Below are positions 20,008 through 30,887 of a stretch of DNA of 64,000 nucleotides, in pieces. Location of the stretch: assembly GCA_009768925.2 (NCBI GenBank), contig VHIT02000045.1:62001-126000 (forward strand), in the 5' to 3' direction. The notes below the pieces were generated by a model. The model had not been told where the DNA came from, did no database searches, and worked only from the letters and a program-made list of their open reading frames with translations. The position numbers and the translations under genes were made by a program. Numbering within the stretch: the first letter of the stretch is position 1; each line of letters starts with the position of its first letter. This stretch comes from Cryptosporidium bovis (taxonomy: Eukaryota; Apicomplexa; Conoidasida; Eucoccidiorida; Cryptosporidiidae).

Positions 20008-20807
20008 ATGACAGATATTAAAGGCACACCAATATGTTCCTTTAGGGATGATATTTGGCTCGTGAGATATACACTGACCCCAGAAACTGCACTTGAGTAT
20101 TTTTATTTGTCGCCTTTTTGCGATCATAACAGTTTGAATATAAAGAGAAAATATGGAAAACCTATAGAGTAAGTTATATTTCTAAGTAATTTCATAGTAT
20201 TTGTTAATAATGTGCAATTATACTCTATTTTTAAGCTCAAGTGAAGGCATGGAGTATAGAATTATATATATTAACGAAGAAGGACTTGGTAACGTTTCTC
20301 AACCTCCTGGTTCTAGCTGGAACATTCCGAACCAGTTTGGAATATTTGTAATTCAGAAATTCTTAGTTGAATTCCAGAGAGAAATACCACTAAACGTGTA
20401 TTACATACTATCCGGTACTATCTATGAGGCACCTTCGCTTAGTAATGTATTTTTACATCGAACGGCAGAGGCCTTTTTAAATATGGAGAAGGTCTTTGAT
20501 TCAATTAAAAAAATGTCAAGATTCAGTCTTTATCAGGGATACAAATGGGATAATCTTAAGCTAAATAATGAAGAGGTTTTAAACGACGGTAGCGACAATT
20601 GTAGTATTAGTGATGACGATTGCGCAGGTATGTTTTTCTATTTTTCATCGTTTTGTTTTAATTTCAATTAAAGTAACACACTACACTGTTTCCTCTTATT
20701 CAGTTAAAATAATATATACTCCAAACAAATACTCTAAAATAGACAACATTTTAACCTCTGTGAAGAAGGAAATATCAGACCAAATTAATGAATTAGAAAA
20801 AGGATAG
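20008..20807 (+). CDS. MED6: Mediator complex subunit 6, three exons
   Basis: A spliced gene coding for 218 aa. Exons are 20008-20168, 20236-20627 and 20704-20807. The introns are 67 bases (donor GTAAGT, phase 2) and 76 bases (donor GTATGT, acceptor TTCAG, phase 1). The N-terminus reads RDDIWLVRYTLTPETALEYF and SPFCDHNSLN, matching the MED6 W-x-x-x...VLDYF...NPFYD pattern. Exon 2 gives GMEYRIIYINEE (human GIEYILLHAQE), then PLNVYYILSGTIYEAPSLSN (human [20 protein letters not shown]). MED6 is a head-module subunit of Mediator, needed for RNA polymerase II initiation. It is shorter than human MED6 (246 aa), with a Lys-rich C-terminal helix. The first intron has two possible acceptors six bases apart, both in frame. 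Confidence 0.88.
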
Positions 20808-21335
20808 ATGGTCACGCAGAATACTTTCTTAAACGAAAAAGCTCTGCATTGTTTTTATTACTCCATTTCCTTTTTTTCAACAGCCTCAAAATTATATCAT
20901 TATTTTAGCATTTTAGCTCACTTAAACTTTGTTTTAGCTGTGTTTACATTTCGTAAAGGCATTATAAATGTATTTTCATGTGATGCCTACATTGTGAATA
21001 TCATTATCTTATTTTTTTAGGAAAGCATTATTTTATCTATTGCACTTATCAGAGCTTGTGTTGGCGCACATTTGTGAGGTATGGATCATCTTTTTGTGAT
21101 TTTGTCAACATGAAATAAAGAACAGTTATCGAATAGAGTTGTATAGTATATGTATTTACATTATTTTGATAAAAGTGGGATAAATATTAGAGTTTTCTTT
21201 TTTAATATATTATAAAAGAAACTAAACATTGACTTTTATATCTGCAGCAGTGTTAACCTACATCATTATTTAGTGTTGATAAAATATATAACTATTATTT
21301 AGGATAAAATATTATTTTAATATAGCAAATCAAGG
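20808..21335. promoter_or_regulatory. Intergenic region upstream of the polytopic membrane protein
   Basis: A 528-base spacer between tandem genes. TTGGCGCA at 21061-21068 is a GGCGCC-like half palindrome. A 70-codon frame beginning directly after the MED6 stop is T-rich and phenylalanine-rich, and I do not take it as a gene. Confidence 0.45.
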
Positions 21336-24134
21336 ATGTGGATCAAATTCTCAGCGATTTCTTTAGCATTTGCTGCATCATTATTTGCAGTTCAAGCAAT
21401 AATAATGTATTTGTGGATGTACCAACACAGCGCACTGTTCTTAATATTTCTTGTAGGTGATATTCCACTGATGATAAACTTTTTACTTAGAAGGCATGAA
21501 ACCAACAGTGCAATATCAGGTGGTCTTCAATGGTTTTGGTACAGTTTAATATTAACATTAAAAATGGTTTTTTTAGTTTGGCACAAAACATTTGAAGCAT
21601 CTTCAAATAACACTATACTGGATAAACTTCCATATACGGTATTCCCATCTTCAATTATTCCAATAGTATTGTTTATTACACCCGCAATTTATATATTGTT
21701 ATCATTTAGAGCAGCTCCACAACTTTATGGCTCTCCCATTTATGTATTATCTACAGAAAGTTTACTTCATTCAGATTTAGTTACTCATGTATTACTTGAT
21801 TTAACGGACATTCTTGTACAGATGCAACATGAACAGTACCCAGCCAGTTTGTTACTGCATTCAAATTGGGTATATATGTATGCAGGCATAGTGTTAACCT
21901 TAGTGTTGTTTTTTCATGGCCTATCTTTTCCAACAAGTGGTGGCGAACCAACAAATTTGCAAAGACAAGGGGGTGACGTATATATAGTTAGAAAACATGC
22001 TGCTTTAGTTGGTATATTCTTGGTTGATATTCCATTGTTGATATTAAGAGTTTATATTTGGCTGCATTTTCCGGTATTTCCTGGATTTAACCCATGGATA
22101 ATGAAGAATATGTTGTTTATACCATTACAAATTGTCAGACTAAATCAGTGTAGACTTGCTGAAAAAGAAAGATCACAAAAATCTCAAAGGGAAAGCTTTT
22201 TTTCAAGTGTGATTGTTAGAGATGACACAAAGGGAGGCAGATCTCTAATTAAAAAAGACGGTAATTCCAGTATAAAAGGCAAAAGCTCACAACTTGCACA
22301 TAATGGTCATGATAGTAATAATAAGACAGGTACTATTGAACTTTCCACATTAAATACAAACAGAGATGATGAAAATGATATTTTGAACGTTAATTCCAGT
22401 AACAATGCCGACGGTGTTATAAATACTAAAGATAATGGTTTTAACAGAAGCGACTTAACTAGTAACAGCAATTTAAATGTTAATAATAACCGTAATTTAA
22501 GTAATGATATGCCTATTAATGGTATGAATGGCAATATTAATTCCAAAAACGACATAACTATACAAGACCTAAGTATGACAAGTAGCAACATTCAAAAAGC
22601 ACTAAATATGAATGCTATGCAAGGACTCTCAAATGACGAATTTCTTCAACAAGAGCAAATTCATGAAGATTTACAACAATTTAGTTCAATACATAATTTA
22701 ACAAATAAGAATGAGCAACCCGATAAAGAACTCGATACTAATGTTAAAAAGAACTTTGATTATATTTTAAAAGACATTAATTCTATTAGAAATATTCCAC
22801 CACAAAATTTCACTTTTTTTACGATAATAAAACAGCTAATATATATGTTCCAAAAAAGTGGTCAATCATCTTATTTATCTTCAATATTAGATAACACATT
22901 AAATGTAACCCAATTTCAAAATATAAGACTTTCTCTAGCACTAATAATCCCTTTAATTTCACAAATAACAATAGCAATTATATGTAGGAGACCGGAAGAA
23001 GGTGGAAACTCACTTCAATGTAACGTAAATTGGTTCTTCCCTGCATTAAAAAATAGCGATAACATCTCGGGTGTAAAATGTAGTGCAACATTTTTATCCT
23101 CAGCAATATTCAATTTTGTTTCTTATTATTTAGTTTGGTTTGGAATGGCTAATTTTTTTGATATTATTTGCGGTTCTATATACCAAACGGTAATTATAGG
23201 CTCATTTTATTTTGTTGTACACGGAATTAGAAATGGACAATTTATAGACTCGTACTTCTTAAATGGAAGCATTGATGTCGTTGACATTTTGGTGCTACTT
23301 TGCGTATCTCCAGCAGTTTTGGCTTTATTATTTAACTATTTTCCCCTTTCAAGTGCATTTCTTGGAAGAAAGTATCTTAGATTTGCAACTCCACTTTCCC
23401 ATAAACAATGGCTCATCAACCAAATATCTATTAATACTGATCAGAAAAACAGTGATGTTGATAACAGAACTCAACAAAACTCAGGCAGCACCGTAAGAGA
23501 AGATGAGGTTGGATATGTTAATATTGGATCATGTCTTCTTTTGTTAAATTGTAGATACGGAATTGCACCCGTTGGTTTAAATGGATTGCTTATTGGACCA
23601 GATACAATTAAAGGAATAAGAGCTATCGATCTTCTTCTCACCATTTTTTATAGAGATATTCTTTTTATTTTTATAACTAGAGGTATATTACTTACATTCT
23701 GTTTTACATGGGCCTCACTTGGAATTTTTTTAGCACACATAACGTTCATGATTATATATGGAATCATTTCTCATACAATTAGACTCCTTTCACTCAGAAG
23801 GTTTGAGCTTAAAATACTATTTCAAAAAATACTTCGAGATATCGTCAAAGATGATTCAAGCTCGCTCTTACCCTTTCAGCAAAACCCAAACGTACTTCGC
23901 AACCATGAAAAAATATATAGAAACGAAGATTGGAAAAACTCAAGTATACAACAAATCTTTTTAAAATCTAATCCCACTAGTTCCAAACATGCTGAATTAA
24001 TGCAAATTATTGAACAGATATCTCTTCCATATTACTCTTTCAACAACATTATTAAAAAATACTCGACTTCCGGATTCTTCTCGTCTCCTGGAAACGTTTT
24101 CCTACCATACACCTTGGGGACAATTCCTTTATAA
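21336..24134 (+). CDS. Polytopic membrane protein of unknown function (932 aa)
   Basis: An intronless gene whose product I do not recognise. The N-terminal half has about six hydrophobic segments (residues 1-24, 33-52, 62-80, 99-122, 178-198, 226-250). Two of them share a motif: FLVGDIPLMINFLLR near 38-52 and FLVDIPLLILRVYIW near 228-243, suggesting an old internal duplication. Residues about 285-485 are a hydrophilic Asn/Ser/Lys/Asp-rich loop. Another five or six hydrophobic segments follow (about 530-548, 585-640, 645-670, 765-815). The short hydrophilic C-terminus ends TLGTIPL. The first segment could act as a signal anchor. There is no transporter signature that I can name. The layout, two membrane halves joined by a long low-complexity loop, is common among transporters and channels, but no function is claimed. 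Confidence 0.8.
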   Translation: MWIKFSAISLAFAASLFAVQAIIMYLWMYQHSALFLIFLVGDIPLMINFLLRRHETNSAISGGLQWFWYSLILTLKMVFLVWHKTFEASSNNTILDKLPYTVFPSSIIPIVLFITPAIYILLSFRAAPQLYGSPIYVLSTESLLHSDLVTHVLLDLTDILVQMQHEQYPASLLLHSNWVYMYAGIVLTLVLFFHGLSFPTSGGEPTNLQRQGGDVYIVRKHAALVGIFLVDIPLLILRVYIWLHFPVFPGFNPWIMKNMLFIPLQIVRLNQCRLAEKERSQKSQRESFFSSVIVRDDTKGGRSLIKKDGNSSIKGKSSQLAHNGHDSNNKTGTIELSTLNTNRDDENDILNVNSSNNADGVINTKDNGFNRSDLTSNSNLNVNNNRNLSNDMPINGMNGNINSKNDITIQDLSMTSSNIQKALNMNAMQGLSNDEFLQQEQIHEDLQQFSSIHNLTNKNEQPDKELDTNVKKNFDYILKDINSIRNIPPQNFTFFTIIKQLIYMFQKSGQSSYLSSILDNTLNVTQFQNIRLSLALIIPLISQITIAIICRRPEEGGNSLQCNVNWFFPALKNSDNISGVKCSATFLSSAIFNFVSYYLVWFGMANFFDIICGSIYQTVIIGSFYFVVHGIRNGQFIDSYFLNGSIDVVDILVLLCVSPAVLALLFNYFPLSSAFLGRKYLRFATPLSHKQWLINQISINTDQKNSDVDNRTQQNSGSTVREDEVGYVNIGSCLLLLNCRYGIAPVGLNGLLIGPDTIKGIRAIDLLLTIFYRDILFIFITRGILLTFCFTWASLGIFLAHITFMIIYGIISHTIRLLSLRRFELKILFQKILRDIVKDDSSSLLPFQQNPNVLRNHEKIYRNEDWKNSSIQQIFLKSNPTSSKHAELMQIIEQISLPYYSFNNIIKKYSTSGFFSSPGNVFLPYTLGTIPL

Positions 24135-24327
24135 ACAATGACACACATGCTCTAGTTATATCAACCTTTTCTGAGAACAAAATTCACTCTAATTGTAATT
24201 AACTTCTTTATTTTGTCAATAATAATCAACCATACCACCTATTGTCTTCTCTCCATTTTATAATATACATCAACTTATTAATTTATATATTGATTGTCTT
24301 ACTAATATTGTCTGTTCTTTAATACGC

Positions 24328-24335
24328 TGCATGCA
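24328..24335. promoter_or_regulatory. AP2-type motif TGCATGCA
   Basis: A palindromic TGCATGC element, the best-known ApiAP2 binding motif. It lies 120 bases upstream of the U6 gene and 190 bases downstream of the preceding stop. Confidence 0.45.
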
Positions 24336-24376
24336 ATACAAAATTTGCACCTTACTATAGCGCTTCTAATGACTAG

Positions 24377-24385
24377 TGGCGCCAA
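24377..24385. promoter_or_regulatory. E2F-like element TGGCGCCAA
   Basis: A perfect TGGCGCCA palindrome about 70 bases upstream of U6. It may act for the U6 gene or for the WDR6-like gene 550 bases downstream. Confidence 0.5.
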
Positions 24386-24446
24386 GCATAAACGTCATAC
24401 AGAAGTATTTGAAGGTATTATTCAATTCAAAATCTGAAATGGTGTG

Positions 24447-24561
24447 AGACGGGTTCTCCTCGCGAGGACCCGATTCTAAAATTGGCTTTAAAAACAGAGA
24501 AGATTAGCAAACCCCTGCGTAAGGCTGGTTTCATTCGCCGATAGGTATAACCAATTTTTTT
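24447..24561 (+). ncRNA. U6 spliceosomal snRNA
   Basis: A non-coding RNA gene transcribed by RNA polymerase III. The 5' stem-loop CGGGTTCTC...CGAGGACCCG occupies about 24450-24472. CTAAAATTGG (24476-24485) matches the U6 segment before the ACAGAGA box. ACAGAGAAGATTAGC (24494-24508) holds the ACAGAGA box that binds the 5' splice site and the AGC triad. The intramolecular stem-loop follows: AAACC (24509-24513) pairs with GGTTT (24527-24531), enclosing CCTGCGTAAGG, much like the family CCCCTGCGCAAGG. A run of seven T at 24555-24561 is the polymerase III terminator. The length of about 110 bases is normal. The exact 5' end is uncertain by a few bases. Confidence 0.93.
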
Positions 24562-24934
24562 CGCAAACCGCAGAACTTACCAATTGCTCTTTACCTGTAT
24601 TTCCGCTTCTTACATATATTAGTCATAAAGTGAACTTATTTTTTAGAGTTAAATTCATTGTTTTTTATCAATCTTTTTTCTTTCATTTATTTATCTTTTG
24701 CAGAATACAATAAAAAGTATTAGGCAGTGCAACTGCCCAGTATGTTTGCGATTTTTTATTATCAAAAGTTATAGAATATGTGTTTTAATCTAAAAAAACA
24801 TAAATTATTGTAATTTGTGGCCTGTCTCAATAAGACATGACACAAATAGTACAACAAATTAACTATAAATGAAAAAAAGTTAATGTTGGACCAACTAACT
24901 GTGTTTTGATCTTTGAGATTTTTTGGAGGATAAA
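24562..24934. promoter_or_regulatory. Spacer between U6 and the WDR6-like gene
   Basis: A 373-base A+T-rich spacer that must hold the WDR6-like promoter. No second RNA gene, GGCGCC element or open frame of note is visible. Confidence 0.4.
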
Positions 24935-27900
24935 ATGAAAAATAAAAATGAGGCGAAAATATATGATACAATAGAACCACTGTGTTCGATAAAGCCAATA
25001 AATGCCATTTTAAAAACTAGATTTGAAGGTCAAAACATGTTAATAATAGGCTATGGTAACGAAATAAGGATATATTCTGACGATTTAGATGTTTTATATT
25101 GTAAAGAACTATATCACGATTCTCACAATGTTTATGGTATATATGAGGGAAAAGAGGATAATATTATTTCTGTTGTTGGTTTGTCAACCATAAGTTGGTA
25201 TAAAGTATCATCTAAAAATAAAAGCGATACTATCGGAAATGAAATTGATAATGAGATTAGAAATTGCATTACAATGATTAAAGTAAACGAATCAAGAAAA
25301 AATGATCTTTTTTTAGCATCTATTGATATTGGGTTTGGAAAATGGATATCAGGAACTTCAAGAGGAGTAATTAGTTTATTTAAATTAGAAAGGGAAATTA
25401 ATGAACCTATTGACTGTATGGTAGACTACAAAATAGAGAGCTGCCCTACAGTTTACTGCATGAAAATAAGTAATTATGATGATAAAAATAATAATAAAAT
25501 TATGATAATCGCTGGTTCCGCTTTTTCTACCGTTAATATATGGAATATGGAAATAGATACTGGCAAAATAACAGAGAAGCAGGTATTAAAGGGTCATAAT
25601 GGAGTGGTATATGATATTCTACTCTCACCATGCAAGAAGACGATAATTTCTTGTTCAGATGATAGAAAAATACTAGTTTGGAAATCAAAGTCATGTAAAA
25701 GTGATCAGAATTCATTTAAATTAGTATATTATTTAATAGGCCATAAGGCAATAATTTGGTCAATTGATTGTTATTGGGATGAACAAATAATCGCTTCCCT
25801 TTCTGAAGATGGTTGTTTAAATGTTTGGAATTTAAACGATGAAGAAAAGTCTGACGGGGGTATTTTATTTCCAAAAGAAAAAGTTAGTAATGCTCATCAA
25901 GGGAGAGGCGGAAGAATTGTAAAATTTATTGGTAATTACAACTCTGAATTCATTTTTGCATCTGGAGGTGAAGGTGGTGATTTAAAGATTTGGAGATATT
26001 CAACTTTAAATGGTAATATGAACGATAATAACAGTTTCACTGAAAAAAAGAGTTTTCACTCAAGTACCGAATACAATTTACAGATAGAAGAGTCGAATTT
26101 AACTCCAATGAATTTGCAAGATACAAATAACTGTAATTGCATACATAATATTGATGGCAATAACAATTGGTTTCAAGGTGCATATTTAATTAATATAAAC
26201 GAATTGCTTTGTGTAACAAGGGGAGGGTTGTTGCAATATGCCATCAAATTAGGAATAGAAAAAGACGGTGAAAAAATTAATAGTTGGAAGAAGAATACAG
26301 TACACTATTTTGAAGATTTGATTTATTCCATGTCAGTAAATGACATTCTAATTTTCTCTCTAGGGTCTTCCAAGGGTAAACTTATTCATGGACAATTTGA
26401 CTTAACAAATAAAGGATTATTGTGGAAAAACGAAACTGTTTACCAAAATTGGGACGAGAACGTCACATTTGTGAAAATATGTGAAATAATTAAAGAAGAA
26501 TTATACTTGACATTATCCTCTTGTTCAAAAGGAATTGTTGGTGCGTCTATTTCAAAGCCAACATATACGGTTGATGATAATATTATATGGATATCAGAAG
26601 TGGTACCTATAATAGGAACACCAAAATATGGTGAAATAAAATGTTTAGATATAGTTAGTCATACTAATTCAAATCAGTCTGGAAATACTGGCAATGGTAA
26701 AATAGTATGTGGTACCGTAACAGGTAATATATTCGTACTTGAATATTCAGTTAACATCTCAAAAGGTAATCAAACAAAAAATGAATTTACATTAAAGCTC
26801 TTGAGCTCATTAAACACATCACATAAAGGTAATGTTTCAAGTTTAATGTGGATATCAGATATTGTTGGTAATTTTGGGTTTATTTCAACAGGTCAAGATG
26901 CAAAAATAAATAGCTATAATTTAAGTGATAAAATTGAACTTAAGTGGGTACACAAATGGAAATCAAAATGTGATTATGTTGTTAAATGCATTAAAATAGG
27001 AAAAACAAATAATTGGTTGTTAATAGGAGCTATTAAGCACAATTTGTGTTTCTTTCACACAAGAGAAAGTTTAACATCAACTCCAATGTTAGTATTTCAG
27101 CATAAGTTTGGTGGTATTAAACGTTCATTTCAAATCAACAGTAGGAACATTAGTGGAAATGATATTATTGAAATAATTTGGTGTGATAAACCATCAATAA
27201 AAATTATTCAAATAAATACAAATTACTTACTGAGTAACATAGATCGCACCTTTATACCGATAACAACTTTACGTAGTTTATATTCGAGTCCACCTTCTAG
27301 ATTAATATATTCATTGTCCTGGATAGACAACTCGAAGTTTTTGGTTGGTGGTGAAGATCATATATTGAGAATATTTGATGTTTCAAATTGTAATGTAATG
27401 AATCTTATTTATTCAGTTAGACTTCTAGATCCAATCAGAAAGATTAAAGTATTAAAAGTAACCGGTACCTTTAGCATTGTACTGATATGTGGTGGAAGAA
27501 GAATGCTACATATTTTCGAACTTTCAACTAGCTCAAATAACAAACTAGAAATGAGGCTCGTATTTTCAAACAATGTAAACAAGTTTGAATTAAATTCTCG
27601 ATTTATTTCTTTGGATGCAGTATTAATTTCCTCTAAAAAAGAATTAAATGAATACAATAGCTCAAAATCAATAGAAAACAGTGAAAAGATGTACAAAGAT
27701 GATCTCGTTGTATTTGTTGGTTCGAGCAAAGGTGAATTAATTGCCTTTAATTTTGAGTTAATTATTGAAAACAAATCAAAATTAAATTTAAAACTGAAAA
27801 AGAAACTGATTGAAACACTTCAATTTGTGCCTCTTTCATTAGGATTAGATAAATCGATAAAAGACAAAACTCTATTTATTGGGTTATCCAATGGATGCAT

Positions 27901-28484
27901 TCGTGCATATGAATACAACTTGAGCAGTTTAGAATCAGTTGAAAACTTTATGTTTGAAGTTAAATTTAAGTATGAGATTAAGGTTCACACTTCTGGTGTT
28001 AATTCAATACTTATTATTAATTTAGATTTATTCAATAAAGGGAATATCATTGTTACTTCCGGACATGACCAAAAAATATCAGTTTTATCTGCGAATTGCG
28101 GGAATTTATTATCCTCTATTTCAAACGCTCATTTCTCATCTATTAGAGATTTGTGCTTTGACTGCAGAAAGAATTTGATATTTTCTATTTCTTGGGATCA
28201 GAAACTTGGAATTTACCACGTTTCAGAGACGAGTGAAACAGTCAGTGTTCAAAAAGTGAACAGCATTTCAATTCCAATTTGGGACTCAAGTAAGTTTATC
28301 ATTGTTAATTTGGGGTTAATATATCGTCACGTTTGACTTTAATACAAAATTATTCAAATTTGATGTAAATTCTTAATTTGCAGGTTGTATCTCAATTTCC
28401 AGAGATGTAAATTCACACTTCGTTATTGCTGGTGGGTCTGGGTCTGCACAACTATTTAGGATTTTAAATGACCCAAATATATGA
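24935..28484 (+). CDS. WDR6/Rtt10-like WD40 protein, two exons
   Basis: A WD40-repeat protein of about 1151 aa. Exon 1 is 24935-28289 and exon 2 is 28384-28484, around a 94-base intron (donor GTAAGTTT, acceptor TTGCAG). Splicing restores the last WD repeat (FVIAGGSGSAQLFRIL) that the unspliced frame loses. Repeats in the first third are clear: GHNGVVYDILLSPCKK with SCSDDRKILVWK, then GHKAIIWSIDCYWDEQ with LSEDGCLNVWNL. Next comes AHQGRGGRIVKF with ASGGEGGDLKIW, close to the HQGRG segment of human WDR6. WDR6/Rtt10 (Trm734) pairs with FTSJ1/Trm7 to guide 2'-O-methylation of position 34 in tRNAs. Length fits (1121 aa in human). The open frame begins earlier at a TTG, but the ATG at 24935 is the first true start. 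With TRM61 it is the second tRNA-modification gene here. Confidence 0.8.
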
Positions 28485-29087
28485 ATAACCTCAAAATAAT
28501 GCAACGCTTTTAAGCAAAATTAGTACAATCATAGGCATTATAAATATATAAGTTTTAATTTTCGCATTATTTCCCTATGAAACACTTTTTTTGAAACTAT
28601 ACACAAAAAATAGCTCGTTTTAGCTTAAGTATGATGGAAACAGGAAAACATATTATCACACTTTATTATTAACTATGTAGTTGTATAAAGGACTATTTAC
28701 ATTCAAACTCAAGTCAAACACCAAATATCTAGTGCAGCCCTTGCTAATTAAAAAAGGAGAGTAAAATCATGTAAAATAACTTAAAATGAAATCATTGCAT
28801 TTCATCAAAAAAACAGTACTGCTTTTCACTTGTTTTCATGATTTCCACACTTAATTGATTATTTGTAATGTTAATGAATAATAATTCAACTTTATATATT
28901 TTGACCCTCAGCAGGGGGTTATACATGCATAAAAATCAAAAAGCCGCCAAAAGCCATACCCGCCAAGATTGCCCACAATGTCTATGTCGAGAGGTTCAAT
29001 TAAACAATACAAGTAGAGTTTATATGAGAAAAAAAAATTATTTTTAGTGAAGGAATAAAATAGACTTTTTAATTACTAGTAATTTCG
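28485..29087. promoter_or_regulatory. Upstream region of polyubiquitin
   Basis: About 600 bases after the WDR6-like gene. It holds more G+C than its surroundings at 28903-28995 (for example AAGCCGCCAAAAGCC). This is probably the polyubiquitin promoter and 5' UTR start, as it precedes a strong splice donor at 29088. No open frame is credible. Confidence 0.4.
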
Positions 29088-29778
29088 GTAAGTTTTTTTT
29101 GTTTTAATGGGAATCATTGCTTTGGTGGTTAAGTATGGAGTTGAGATTATATATCTCTTCCAATACTTTATTATGAAGTCAATGTGGAAGTATGCATAAT
29201 GTATCAAGTAATTGGTCCGGATTTCGAACTCGAAAGTGTTATTTTAGGTAGTGTAATGTTCAATGCAATATTAAAACCGGGAATTGGTATGATTTTTTCT
29301 TTTGTCTTGGTGTATATTCGTGCAAATATCAATTTTGATTGTATTTATTGGAGTTGGCCGAACTAGTTGGGCCTCACTTCAGGTGGGGTGAGGTGGGGTT
29401 CATGGTGTACTTGATTGTTAAATAAATCTGACGTGAAGATGTGTTTTTCTTTATTACATTGAGCAATATTTATTTGTTTTTCAGTCGTATAATGGTTATG
29501 TTCGTTATTTTAAATTGAATGATTTTTGTAGATTGAAACTTGTTTGAACTTGTTATATATTTGGAAGTTTATACAATGGGAGAATATTCTGGGCAAATTG
29601 AACCGACGAGTTGATATATACAACATAAGGAGTGTATTTATTTTGTGGAAATAAGGTGTTGGTAAATGATTGGATACTAATGAGTTGTGTACACGTGTAT
29701 GCATTGCTTCCGACTTCAAAGCATGATCCCATTACTAAAATTAAAATTTCTGTTTCAACAACTAACTTTTGTTTTTAG
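29088..29778 (+). other. Probable 5' UTR intron of polyubiquitin
   Basis: A strong donor (TTCG/GTAAGTTTTT) at 29088 and a strong acceptor (ACTAACTTTTGTTTTTAG, with a branch-point-like CTAAC) ending at 29778 bracket 691 bases. The acceptor lies 21 bases before the ubiquitin ATG. There is no coding frame inside. Leader introns are common in polyubiquitin genes of other eukaryotes. The intron contains a hairpin-forming stretch near 29372-29393 (CCTCAC pairing with GTGAGG). The call rests on splice-site sequence and position. Confidence 0.55.
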
Positions 29779-29790
29779 GTTTCTTTCTGA

Positions 29791-30261
<471 letters not shown>

Positions 30262-30887
30262 ACTGATAGTTGTTTAGGACAATAGTTACAATCTCATAGT
30301 AATAGTGTTATGTTGTTGATAATTAGGTCATACAACTAATCGACTAGCAATTAGTCCTTTAATAACTATTTAAGGAATTTTAAAGTGACGTTTACAAATG
30401 TTTATTTCTTCTGAGGTTGATTAGATATCTGACTTTGTTCTATCTAGTCCAATGTTAATTTGGTATTTTTTGTCTTGGTTACCTGAATTGATCCTAATTA
30501 TTCAGCTTCATTCGGACTTATTCGTTTTGCAGTTACTATTTTTAAATTTCTTTTCTGAATTAATGTTTATTGCTCATAAGAAACCTAAAACCAACATAAC
30601 AATCCAAATGAACGGCAAAACATTGTCCTGACTTGATTATATCTTGAAAATACAGATTAAATTGTAAGATTGTAAATATAATATTCAGTTTTAACTTCTA
30701 ATAAGCAAGAGTGTAACATTAAATTTGTTTGCGAATACTTTGTAGTGCAAATGTATTTTAATGATGGTAATGTTGGCGCCAAACACTATTAATGAGAGTA
30801 AAAATAAATAACCAAGAAACAGAATATAAGAAATTTACAAGGTTTAAGTTGATCAAAACCATTATTTCATTGCTAGAGATATTATAA
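30262..30887. promoter_or_regulatory. Intergenic region upstream of MLH1
   Basis: A 626-base spacer. TTGGCGCCAAA at 30773-30783 lies 105 bases before the MLH1 start. No gene is seen. Confidence 0.55.
30773..30783. promoter_or_regulatory. E2F-like palindrome TTGGCGCCAAA
   Basis: A perfect palindrome 105 bases upstream of MLH1. DNA repair genes are classical E2F targets in other eukaryotes, so the placement is biologically sensible. Binding is inferred. Confidence 0.62.

Larger units (their letters stand above)
24135..24446. promoter_or_regulatory. Region upstream of U6 snRNA
   Basis: A 312-base region between a membrane protein gene and U6. It contains TGCATGCA at 24328-24335 and TGGCGCCAA at 24377-24385. 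The latter is about 70 bases before the U6 5' end, a distance typical of upstream snRNA promoter elements. Confidence 0.5.

Noticed and set aside
20808-21020. A 70-codon frame directly after the MED6 stop
   Set aside because: It is T-rich with random hydrophobic composition, and fits a 3' UTR better.
29184-29366. A 60-codon frame upstream of polyubiquitin
   Set aside because: It lies wholly inside the probable leader intron and has no coding character.
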